Virus record (IMG/VR): IMGVR_UViG_3300006071_000023
Location: 1-43,266 of that record
Reading direction: 5' to 3' (one strand)
Length of the DNA: 43,266 nucleotides
Origin: a virus
Part shown: positions 15,299 through 23,052 of the stretch, piece after piece
Position numbering within the stretch: the first letter of the stretch is position 1
Layout of the letters: the number at the start of each line of letters is the position of its first letter
Position numbers and translations under genes: made by a program
Notes under the pieces: generated by a model
What the model saw: only the letters and a program-made list of their open reading frames with translations
Databases searched by the model: none
Told to the model about the DNA's origin: nothing

Positions 15299-18200
15299 AT
15301 GCCTCAAGCTATTGCCGCAGCTGTCGTCGCTGTTGCTGACTATGCCGCCGCCGCAGCGACCGGCAGCATCGTCGCAGCGGGGCTCGATGTTTCGTTCTCG
15401 ACGGCGCTCCTGATCGAGGGCTCGCTTTCCTTGGGGATTCAGGCCGGGATCTATGTCGGCATCAGTGCCGGCGTCGCCGCGCTCACCGCGCCGAGCGTGC
15501 CCAAGCCCGAAGCGGTCGCCCTGACGAAGAAGCAGCCGATCCCCAGCCGGCAGACCGGGTGGGGCAGGGCGCGCCTCGGCGGCGCCTACATGCTCTACGA
15601 GGGCAACCGTTCCAACGCCTGGGTCGTTCTGGCGCTCCATGACGGCCAGGTCGACGGGTTCGAGCAGTTCTATCTCCACGACGACCGGGTGATCCTCGAC
15701 GGCTCGGGCTGGGCCAACAGCCGCTATGACCTCGACAACAACCCGACATCAGCGACCTACGGCCAGTATGTCTATGTGAACGACGGCCAGCGCTATGCGC
15801 CGAACCACGTCAAGATCCTCGCGCGTACCGGCGCCTCGCCCGAAACAGCCTATTCCGAGATCACGGCCGCCGTGCCGTCCTGGTCCAGCAATTGCCGGGG
15901 CGATGGCATCGCGAGCCTCGCCATGCTCTGCAATCAGGGCCAGGCGAAGTATTTCACGGAGGACTATCCGAACGGGCTTCCCAGCCCGTCCGTCGTGACC
16001 CGGCTCAAGAAGATCTGGGACCCCCGGGACGTGACGCAGTTGCGGACCAGCCCGTCGACCTGGAAATGGTCGGACAACCCGATCCTGGCGCTCCTGGACT
16101 ACCTCTGGGCCGATCCCCATGGTCCGCAGCTGGACTACACCTCACGCCTCGCCCCGGTGATCTCGGACATCTCATCCGAGGCCACGTACTGCGACAACCT
16201 CATCCCGCTCAAGGCCGGCGGGACCGAGAAGCGCTACCGCCTGGGCGGGGTCTACGATCACCAGAACCATCCGGCCGATGTGATCAAGCAGATCCTGTCG
16301 ACCATGGACGGCTGGATAGCCCAGCGCGGCGACGGCGCGCTGATCATCAAGGCCGGGCGCTATGACGCGCCGACCGTCACGCTCTCGAGCGAATACATCC
16401 TGTCCTACTCCTGGTCGCGCTATGTGCCCGATGAGGAGGCCGTCAACACCCTCGATCTCTCGTTCTGCTCGCCGCTCCACAACTACTCCGAAATCCAGAC
16501 GGACAGTTGGACAGACGACGCCGACATCGCTCAGCGGGGCGTCGTTCGTTCGCAATCGATGTCGTTGCCCTGGGTCCAGTCCAATGCGCAGGCGCGGCGT
16601 CTCGCCAAGCGGCGCATGTCGCAGCTGGGCGCGCAGATCCGCGGAACCGTGAAGGCCAACCTCTACGGCATGGATATCCTCGAGAACCGGTATTTCACGC
16701 TCAATATCCCGGACGTGGCCTGCCTGACCGGGCTTATCTGCGAGATCGATCCGAACGGCAAACCCGAGCTGAACCTGATGGACATGACCGTCACGATTCC
16801 GTGGATCGCGGCGGACCCGAATGTCGACAGCTGGAACGCCACGCTCGAGGAGGGCGCCGGCGTCGCCCTGGTGGCCAAATGGTCGAGCGAGACGCTTCCC
16901 GTCCCGACGATCGTCAGCGTCGTCCCGGTCTACGCCAGCGCGGCTGACGGGGGCGGCACGCGCCTCGTGGTCACCATCGCCAACAGCGGCCGAGCCGACC
17001 AGAGCTATGGCGTGCGCTGGAAAGACGCGAGCGAAGTCTCCTATGTCGAGGCGGTCTATACCGGGCCGTTCGCGACGTCTGGCAATATCTCGATCACCAC
17101 GGGCCTGGTGAAGAACAACGCCACGCTCGATGTCAGCGTCGAGCTGATCAGTGGCGCCGGGATATATTCTGGCTGGTGCTCTGACGTCGTTGTGACGACC
17201 TCTGCGAACGCGGCCTATCAGGGGACGCTGATCCCCGTTGGCGGCAATGTCGTCTCGAAGCCGTCCTTCGAGGATGGCTTGGCCGGCCAATGGACGCCGA
17301 CCAGCCCGGGCACGCAATCGATCGTCACTGTGACCGGCCAGACCTTTACGAAGGCACTGCAGCTCACCCCGGCCAGCGCTGCGATGGCGTCGACGTGCGA
17401 TGATCCGGTCGCGATCAATCACCGGGGCTTCAGCGTCGTCGCGGGCGACAAGTTCTTCATCGACGTGATGGTCGACACCTCGACGATGACCAGCGGTCAA
17501 TCGGCGCTGATCGGCCTGGACGGCGGCAACGATGCCGGGACCTATGTTGGCTCGTCGCCACAATTGAACATCAGCACCGTTGCCGGCTGGACGCGCTACA
17601 CCGGTTCGGGCGTGATCCCCGCCGGCGTGACGAAGGTCCGGCCATTCGTCTATGTGACCGGCGGCACCGGCGCGGTCCGCTTCTCCAACCTCTATATCGG
17701 CAAGAGCCAGCCCGGTTCGGACGTGACCCTTGGCGTCGTTTCTGGCGCGACGGGCAATCGGGTACCCCTGTCGCAATTCGAAAAGGGCACAACGGGCTGG
17801 TTCAGCTACTCGGCCATGCTGACCTCGACCGCCTTGGCGACGACCGGATCGCAACTTGTGGGGCTGCTTTACACCGGCACGGCCGCGGCCGCCGGCAATG
17901 GCGGCAATCCGTATTCGCAGCAATTCTCAGTCACCTCTGGCGAGCAGCTTGCGGTTTCGGCCCTGATCTCGACCGGCGGCAACACCGTCGCCTACATGAA
18001 CATCGCGTGGATCAATTCGGCGGGGACGCAATTCCAGGTCAATCAGGTCGGCCCAACCGTCAATGCCGGCGCGACGCAGCAGCTTTGCCAGGGCATGATC
18101 ACTGCGCCCGCTGGCGCTGTGAAAGCTTACTTCTACACCTATGGATACGCGGTCGCTGCCGGCGGCGTCGCCTTCACGACTTACGTGCCCCAGGTGATGG

Positions 18201-19609
18201 GTGTCGCAACGGGCGCGACCCTTTTCCCCTCATTCTCGCCTGGCCCGGTCTCGATGCTGGGGTCGGACGTGACCGCGGCGAACACTGCCGCCGCCGTCGC
18301 TGGCCAGACCGCTTGGGCGACCTACAGCGCGCTTTCGCCCGGCCAGGTCGCGGCGCCGGGGGCGAACCTGGTGTTCGATGGCGGCCTGTCGCTGCGGGCC
18401 AGCCGCTGGGGCCTTTCGACGTGGTCGTGGGGCTTTGGCGGTGACATCGGCCCCTATATCGCGACCGCGACCGGAGGCGATCAAGCGGCGAGCGACAAGT
18501 TCACCGTATATGCGAACAATAGCTACACCGCGCAGGTCTGGGCCGCATCGAGCACGTCCGCGACCGGAACCAGCCGCCCCTACATCTACATCGCCTGGTA
18601 TGATGCCAGCGGCACGACCTCGGTCGGTACGTCAGCCTTCGCCTATATCGGGTCGGGCTACAGCTTGGTCACGGTCAGCGGCGTTGCCCCCAGCACCGCG
18701 GTCTATGGCCGCGTGATCATCAATTCGAACTCGCTCAGTTACGGCTCGTATTGCTGGGCCTCTAAGTTCAAGTGCGAGTTCGGCCCGACCGCAACGCCCT
18801 TCAACGATGCCACGACCAGCGGCGCGCTCTATGCCGATGGGTCGAACATCGAAGCTCTGAAACCGGCCCAAGCCGGCGCGGACGTGACCGCCTATCACGT
18901 GGCCTCGTCGATCGCGAACCAGGGCTACCTTGCGGTCCTGAACAGCCTGGCCTACGGCAGCACCTATCTGACGGGCTTCGGAAGCCTGGCGCCGGCCAAC
19001 TACGCCTCGACGGCTGCGAACCAGATCTACAGCCCGACGCTTGGTTATCTGGTCGACGCCGGGACCAACGGTATCGTCACCGGCCAGAACGTCGCCGCTG
19101 CGATCGCCAATCAGGCGCCGGCCGCAACCGACAACACGATCCAGTCCGGCGCCACGAACAACCTCATCACGCTGGCTTCCAACATCGGACCGAGCACGAG
19201 CACTGGCATCGGCGCATCGGCGTTCGCCGACTATATTGCCCTGGCGATGCCCGCCAACCTTGTGTCGAGCGGCAGCTGGCTCCTGACTGCGGTCATGCCG
19301 GCGTTCAGCTGGACGGCCGCTGCCGGCGGCGCGACGCTCAGTTGGCGGATCGTGGTGCGCGCGTCGAGTGGCTCCAATCCCCAGGTGATCGCTTCGGGGT
19401 CCTGGACCCTGGCGAGCGGTCCGGCGAACACCCCCAGCCCGACGAACCTGCTGCTCGGTCGAGCCTTCACCAATCCGGCCGGAGCCAGCACCGGGGCGTG
19501 TGTTGTGGCGCTTCAGTTCGCGGTGTCGGCCGGCGCGATCACCCTCAACTTCAACAACAGCAACCAGGCCTACAACGGCGGGATGCTGTCCGCGACCTTC
19601 CTCAAATAG
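15299..19609 (+). CDS. Host-specificity / tail tip attachment protein, J-like
   Basis: A 1436-residue protein, the largest in the phage. Residues 1-70 include hydrophobic helices (ALLIEGSLSLGIQAGIYVGI). The stretch 80-550 is the conserved hub part, with NAWVVLALHDGQVDGFEQFY and the domain around WADPHGPQLDYTS. From about 600 onward lie repeating beta-sandwich, carbohydrate-binding-like modules rich in Gly, Ser, Thr and Ala (three copies of a pattern like NVVSKPSFEDGLAGQW). The architecture matches lambda gpJ-type central fibres that contact the receptor. The ATG lies one base after the preceding stop. Confidence 0.85.
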   Translation: MPQAIAAAVVAVADYAAAAATGSIVAAGLDVSFSTALLIEGSLSLGIQAGIYVGISAGVAALTAPSVPKPEAVALTKKQPIPSRQTGWGRARLGGAYMLYEGNRSNAWVVLALHDGQVDGFEQFYLHDDRVILDGSGWANSRYDLDNNPTSATYGQYVYVNDGQRYAPNHVKILARTGASPETAYSEITAAVPSWSSNCRGDGIASLAMLCNQGQAKYFTEDYPNGLPSPSVVTRLKKIWDPRDVTQLRTSPSTWKWSDNPILALLDYLWADPHGPQLDYTSRLAPVISDISSEATYCDNLIPLKAGGTEKRYRLGGVYDHQNHPADVIKQILSTMDGWIAQRGDGALIIKAGRYDAPTVTLSSEYILSYSWSRYVPDEEAVNTLDLSFCSPLHNYSEIQTDSWTDDADIAQRGVVRSQSMSLPWVQSNAQARRLAKRRMSQLGAQIRGTVKANLYGMDILENRYFTLNIPDVACLTGLICEIDPNGKPELNLMDMTVTIPWIAADPNVDSWNATLEEGAGVALVAKWSSETLPVPTIVSVVPVYASAADGGGTRLVVTIANSGRADQSYGVRWKDASEVSYVEAVYTGPFATSGNISITTGLVKNNATLDVSVELISGAGIYSGWCSDVVVTTSANAAYQGTLIPVGGNVVSKPSFEDGLAGQWTPTSPGTQSIVTVTGQTFTKALQLTPASAAMASTCDDPVAINHRGFSVVAGDKFFIDVMVDTSTMTSGQSALIGLDGGNDAGTYVGSSPQLNISTVAGWTRYTGSGVIPAGVTKVRPFVYVTGGTGAVRFSNLYIGKSQPGSDVTLGVVSGATGNRVPLSQFEKGTTGWFSYSAMLTSTALATTGSQLVGLLYTGTAAAAGNGGNPYSQQFSVTSGEQLAVSALISTGGNTVAYMNIAWINSAGTQFQVNQVGPTVNAGATQQLCQGMITAPAGAVKAYFYTYGYAVAAGGVAFTTYVPQVMGVATGATLFPSFSPGPVSMLGSDVTAANTAAAVAGQTAWATYSALSPGQVAAPGANLVFDGGLSLRASRWGLSTWSWGFGGDIGPYIATATGGDQAASDKFTVYANNSYTAQVWAASSTSATGTSRPYIYIAWYDASGTTSVGTSAFAYIGSGYSLVTVSGVAPSTAVYGRVIINSNSLSYGSYCWASKFKCEFGPTATPFNDATTSGALYADGSNIEALKPAQAGADVTAYHVASSIANQGYLAVLNSLAYGSTYLTGFGSLAPANYASTAANQIYSPTLGYLVDAGTNGIVTGQNVAAAIANQAPAATDNTIQSGATNNLITLASNIGPSTSTGIGASAFADYIALAMPANLVSSGSWLLTAVMPAFSWTAAAGGATLSWRIVVRASSGSNPQVIASGSWTLASGPANTPSPTNLLLGRAFTNPAGASTGACVVALQFAVSAGAITLNFNNSNQAYNGGMLSATFLK

Positions 19610-19628
19610 CGCTTTCGGAGGCTTCCCC

Positions 19629-20042
19629 ATGTCCATCCAAACCTCGACCGATCTCTATGGAACGCTTAACGCAATCAGGAGCGTCGGTGATAACCTGAGC
19701 GACCCGCACAAGGCGGCCTTCGACAAGGCCATGGCGTTCGGCGTGCCCCCCGTCCAGATGACGGACGAAGCGACCGAGGCGCTCTATGCGGCCGTCAAGC
19801 AAGACGCGACGCTGACGGGCGAGGCGCTGATCGCGGTGGCGACCGCCTGCAAGCAGGTCGGGTTCCTCATGACCACCTATAGCTGGCACGGCAAAGCCCA
19901 GCGCTGCGCGGACATGGGCGCGGCTATGGAGGCGGTCGTCGCCGGCACGGCCCCCGCGGATGCGGGCGGCCCGGACATCGACGAGCGCTTCGCCCCGCCG
20001 CCGATCTTGACGCCGGCGCCGGGCACGGAAGCCGGCCACTAG
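19629..20042 (+). CDS. Hypothetical protein after the tail fibre
   Basis: A 137-residue protein, start chosen at MSIQTSTDLYGTLNAIRSVG with a GGAGG ribosome site upstream. It is mainly helical for 100 residues and ends in a Pro/Ala tail. It has no signal or membrane segment. It lies between the host-specificity gene and the lysis cluster; a tail accessory or chaperone role is possible, but no family is recognised. Confidence 0.6.
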   Translation: MSIQTSTDLYGTLNAIRSVGDNLSDPHKAAFDKAMAFGVPPVQMTDEATEALYAAVKQDATLTGEALIAVATACKQVGFLMTTYSWHGKAQRCADMGAAMEAVVAGTAPADAGGPDIDERFAPPPILTPAPGTEAGH

Positions 20043-20071
20043 ACCCAATCCCCCCAAATAAGGATTTCCTT

Positions 20072-20374
20072 ATGTCCAACGTGACCCCCGCGCCGACGAG
20101 AACCGTCGTGCGCCCGACGCTAGGCGCGGAGGCGACGCTCGTCGCTGTGCTCGTGGCCCTTTGCATATTCGCCTTGAGCTTCGCCTGGGCGCTGACTTTC
20201 CAGCCCTGGCCCGAGAGCGTCGCGGCCGACCGGATCAAATATCTGGGGTGGTCGCTGCTGCTGGCCATCGGGGGAATCCTTCTGATCGTCGTGGCGCTGG
20301 CGTCGCCGTGGATGGGCACCGTCAAGGCCTCGGGCCTCGGCGCGAACCTGGAAATCGAAGGGGGCAAGGCATGA
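20072..20374 (+). CDS. Two-span membrane protein, possible holin
   Basis: A 100-residue protein with two clear membrane spans: about 20-43 (TLVAVLVALCIFALSFAWAL) and 59-80 (WSLLLAIGGILLIVVALASP). It is the first gene of the lysis cluster and lies just upstream of the muramidase, so a holin or lysis-timing role is plausible. The ATG follows AAGGATTTCCTT. Its stop overlaps the next start (ATGA). Small membrane proteins without a known motif cannot be assigned firmly. Confidence 0.55.
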   Translation: MSNVTPAPTRTVVRPTLGAEATLVAVLVALCIFALSFAWALTFQPWPESVAADRIKYLGWSLLLAIGGILLIVVALASPWMGTVKASGLGANLEIEGGKA

Positions 20375-20640
20375 GCGAGCCGGGCGAAAACGCACATCCC
20401 CTCGGCGGCCTGATGCGGGCCGAAATCCTGGGCCTCATCCTGGCGATCCTGGCGCAATCCGCCGGGGCGATCTGGTGGGGGAGCCAGCTTACCGCCCGCG
20501 TCCAGGCGCTGGAGGCGAAAGTCACGGCCAGCGCCGCGCAGGGGGAATCCATCGCCCGGATCGATGAGCGGACGAAATACATGGACGAGCGCGTCGCACG
20601 CATCGAAGCGGCCTTCGAGGGAAAGGGCAGCAAGCCGTGA
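20371..20640 (+). CDS. Single-span membrane protein with coiled coil, lysis-associated
   Basis: An 89-residue protein with one N-terminal membrane span (AEILGLILAILAQSAGAIWW) followed by a heptad-like region (LTARVQALEAKVTASA and RIDERTKYMDERVARIEAAF). This layout resembles XhlA-type haemolysin accessory proteins or small holin partners. It sits between the two-span protein and the muramidase, overlapping both by four bases (ATGA, GTGA). A holin-partner role is inferred. Confidence 0.55.
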   Translation: MSEPGENAHPLGGLMRAEILGLILAILAQSAGAIWWGSQLTARVQALEAKVTASAAQGESIARIDERTKYMDERVARIEAAFEGKGSKP

Positions 20641-21179
20641 GCCCCCCGATTCTCACCCCCATCGCCCGCTTCAACCGCTCCTACGCCCTCGTGAAGATCG
20701 ATGAGGGCGGCTCGAAGTTCACCAACAGCCCCAAGGACGCCGGCGGCCCGACGCGCTGGGGTGTCAGCCTGGCCGCCCTGACGGAGTGGCGCGGCCATCC
20801 CTGCACGGCTGACGACGTGGCCCAGCTGCAGGAGGCGGAGGCTGGCGAAATCTACCATGTGAAATACTGGCCGCCCGGCGACCAACTTCCCGCCGGCGTG
20901 GACTACATGGTCTTCGACGCGGCCGTGAATTGCGGGCGGATCAAGGCCGGCCGGTTCCTTCAGACCGCCCTGAAGCTGGGCCAAGTCGACGGGATCATCG
21001 GGCCGCAAACCCTGGCCGCCGTCGCCGCCGCCGATCCGGTCGCGCTGATCGAGCCGATGCGCGCGGCCCGGGCGGCCTTCTACCAGTCCTGCCAGGACTT
21101 CCCCACCTGGGGGAACGGCTGGCTCAAGCGCAACACCCGCGTCGCCCTCGCAGCGACGGCGTGGGCCAAGAAAGGATAG
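20637..21179 (+). CDS. Endolysin, GH108 N-acetylmuramidase
   Basis: A 180-residue glycosyl hydrolase of family 108. Its signature is visible near the start: DEGG with the catalytic Glu E23, then NSPKDAGGPTRWGVSLAAL. The peptidoglycan-binding part follows from about 95 (KAGRFLQTALKLGQVDGIIG). It cleaves the glycan strands of the wall at the end of infection. No signal peptide is seen, so a holin is needed. The GTG start overlaps the previous stop (GTGA), and the spanin genes follow. Confidence 0.92.
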   Translation: MSPPILTPIARFNRSYALVKIDEGGSKFTNSPKDAGGPTRWGVSLAALTEWRGHPCTADDVAQLQEAEAGEIYHVKYWPPGDQLPAGVDYMVFDAAVNCGRIKAGRFLQTALKLGQVDGIIGPQTLAAVAAADPVALIEPMRAARAAFYQSCQDFPTWGNGWLKRNTRVALAATAWAKKG

Positions 21180-21182
21180 ATC

Positions 21183-21596
21183 ATGGGCTTACCCGCATCC
21201 CTCATCGCATCACCCTTGTTCAAGGTGTTTGCAGATCCACGCATGATCGCAGTGCTCGGGCTGACCCTGGCGCTCGGCATTGAGTCCGTGCGGCTGAACA
21301 TCGCCGCCGACCATCTCAAAGCCGCCCGCGCGGAAGCGGCGCAGTCAAAGGCGGATCTCTTCCGGGCCAACGAGAACGTGGCCGCGCTTCAGGCTTCGCT
21401 GAAGGATCAGAACGCCACGATCACAAGCTGGAAGGCTGTGGCTGACGCCGCGCAGGCAAAATCGGCCCAGGATCGCGCTGTGGCGGCCAAGGCGATGAGC
21501 GCCGCCCAACAGCGCGCCGGAGCCATCATGGCCGCCCAGACCCCGCCGGGCGACGACTGTCAGGCCGCCAAGGCCTTGCTCGCGGAGTTCAAGTGA
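21183..21596 (+). CDS. Inner membrane spanin, Rz-like
   Basis: A 137-residue protein with an N-terminal membrane span (MIAVLGLTLALGIESVRLNI), then a long periplasmic coiled coil rich in Ala, Lys, Asp and Gln, ending in DDCQAAKALLAEF with a Cys near the C-terminus. This is the standard architecture of inner membrane spanins, which link to an outer-membrane lipoprotein to disrupt the outer membrane. The partner lipoprotein is two genes away rather than overlapping, which is unusual. Confidence 0.8.
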   Translation: MGLPASLIASPLFKVFADPRMIAVLGLTLALGIESVRLNIAADHLKAARAEAAQSKADLFRANENVAALQASLKDQNATITSWKAVADAAQAKSAQDRAVAAKAMSAAQQRAGAIMAAQTPPGDDCQAAKALLAEFK

Positions 21597-21916
21597 TGGG
21601 CGCCATTGGTCCCTACCTTCGATCCTTCGACGGCGGGAAGCTCGGCTTCTGGTGCCCAGGCTGCGAGGGCGTGCACGCGTTGCGCATTCGCCCGGCTGAT
21701 CGGTCGCCCTCATGGGAATATAACGGCAACCCGGCCGCGCCGACTTTCCGGCCGTCGGTGCTCGTCACCGTTCGATGGAGCGAAGATGATCCCGCCGAGA
21801 AGGACGAGATTTGCCACAGCTTCGTCACTGACGGGCAAATCCAGTTCTTGGGTGACTGCACCCACAAGCTAGCTGGGCAGACCGTCCCGCTTCCAGAGTT
21901 CAGAGGTGAAGAATGA
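21596..21916 (+). CDS. DUF6527-like Cys/His-rich protein between the spanins
   Basis: A 106-residue protein with the DUF6527 pattern: FWCPGCEGVHALRI, SWEYNGNPAAPTFRPSVLV, then CHSFVTDGQIQFLGDCTHKL and AGQTVPLP. The Cys and His residues suggest metal binding. It is common in phages, often mislabelled as ammonia monooxygenase, and its function is unknown. The TGATG start favours ATG 21596; the GTG three bases earlier is possible. It overlaps the outer spanin gene by four bases. Confidence 0.8.
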   Translation: MGAIGPYLRSFDGGKLGFWCPGCEGVHALRIRPADRSPSWEYNGNPAAPTFRPSVLVTVRWSEDDPAEKDEICHSFVTDGQIQFLGDCTHKLAGQTVPLPEFRGEE

Positions 21917-22209
21917 AGCGCGCTCTCATCGTCGCCCTGGCCTTGGGCTTGACCTCATGCGCGGGCACGACCCCGCCGCCGCCGGTGATCCAGATCCAGA
22001 AGGTCGAGGTCCCGGTCCCCGTGCCGTGCGTGAAGGACAAGCCCGTGGCGCCGGACTATCCCGCCACTGACGCTGCCCTGAAGGCCGCACCGACGATCAC
22101 CAGGACGCTGCAGCTCCTGTTGGCGGACAGACTTCTGAGCCGGGCTTTCGAGGCCCAGCAGAGCGCCGTGATCGACGCCTGCGCAGCACTGCCTCAGCCA
22201 ACCAACTGA
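21913..22209 (+). CDS. Outer membrane spanin lipoprotein, Rz1-like
   Basis: A 98-residue lipoprotein: signal peptide MKRALIVALALGLTSCAG with lipobox LTSC, Cys at residue 16. The Pro-rich mature part includes VEVPVPVPCVKDKPVAP, typical of Rz1-like proteins, and a short helical C-terminus. It would pair with the Rz-like protein across the periplasm and fuse the membranes in the last step of lysis. It overlaps DUF6527 by four bases (ATGA). Confidence 0.8.
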   Translation: MKRALIVALALGLTSCAGTTPPPPVIQIQKVEVPVPVPCVKDKPVAPDYPATDAALKAAPTITRTLQLLLADRLLSRAFEAQQSAVIDACAALPQPTN

Positions 22210-22230
22210 TCACGGGAAGGAGCGGGGAGC

Positions 22231-22539
22231 ATGAACGGTTACACCCTCATCATCGGCGACACCTTCGTCGCCAACATCAACTACACCGACGCCGCTGGTG
22301 CTCCGCTCAACCTGGCGACGGCGGGAATCACGCTATCGGCCAGGGTCGTCTTTTCTGACGAGGCGACCTCGGTTGACCTGCCGGTGACGATCGCGGACCA
22401 GACGGCCTCACCCGGCCAGGCGTCCATCCTGGAACAAACCACGAACTGGTCGGTTCCCGGCAAGGCGACGCTGACGATCAAGGCCGCCCAGGGCGAGATC
22501 GTCAAAAGTGCGCGAACCACGTTCACCGTCACTGACTGA
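22231..22539 (+). CDS. Baseplate/tail accessory beta-sandwich protein
   Basis: A 102-residue beta-rich protein. LIIGDTFVANINYTDAAGAP followed by ITLSARVVFSDEA is reminiscent of the N-terminal domain of BppU-like upper baseplate proteins, which attach receptor-binding proteins to the tail tip. It overlaps the next gene by one base (TGATG). The family assignment is tentative, resting on the strand pattern and on its place at the head of the receptor-binding locus. Confidence 0.5.
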   Translation: MNGYTLIIGDTFVANINYTDAAGAPLNLATAGITLSARVVFSDEATSVDLPVTIADQTASPGQASILEQTTNWSVPGKATLTIKAAQGEIVKSARTTFTVTD

Positions 22540-22967
22540 TGATCACGCTGGAGTTCGAGGAGCTGGGGCTGGCGACGCTCAGCTTTCCGTCAGACGGTCA
22601 GCTGGCGGTTTCATTGCCGTCGCAGGTGCTGCGCGTCGATCTGGCGGCCGCGCCCGTTCTCCTGGTCGACGTCGGGGCGGCGCCCAACCTGTGCGTGGAT
22701 CTACAGCCCGCGCCGATCATCGAGTTGAGCCTGGCGGCGGGGTTTCCGGGCTACACGCCGCCAGCCCTGCTCAACCCGGTCTTCTCCTACAATACCGACG
22801 GCACGCTGGCGCAGATCGCCTACGAGGGCGGGGCCCTGAAGGCGTTTGCCTATGACGCGGGCCTGTTGGCGTCCGTCACCGAACATGCCGCGGACGGCAC
22901 GGTGACCACGAAAGTCTTCCACTACACGGACGGTGTTTTGACCTCTATCGCCCAGGCGATCGCATGA
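22539..22967 (+). CDS. Tail accessory protein with YD-like repeats
   Basis: A 142-residue protein. The first half has repeated short strands ending in Val-Asp (LRVDLAAAP, LLVDVGAAP, LCVDLQPAP). The second half has Tyr-rich repeats: FSYNTDGTLAQIAYEGGALK, FAYDAGLLASVTEHAADG, FHYTDGVLTSI. These resemble YD/Rhs-type repeats, which often bind carbohydrate. It is coupled to the previous gene and precedes the AT-rich fibre gene. A link in the receptor-binding apparatus is inferred. Confidence 0.5.
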   Translation: MITLEFEELGLATLSFPSDGQLAVSLPSQVLRVDLAAAPVLLVDVGAAPNLCVDLQPAPIIELSLAAGFPGYTPPALLNPVFSYNTDGTLAQIAYEGGALKAFAYDAGLLASVTEHAADGTVTTKVFHYTDGVLTSIAQAIA

Positions 22968-23052
22968 CGTGCTCATGTTCATCAGATGCGCTTGTGGTCG
23001 AACTTAGCGATATCGACGTTTGTGATGTATCAGCATAAGTGAAAACAGAAAT

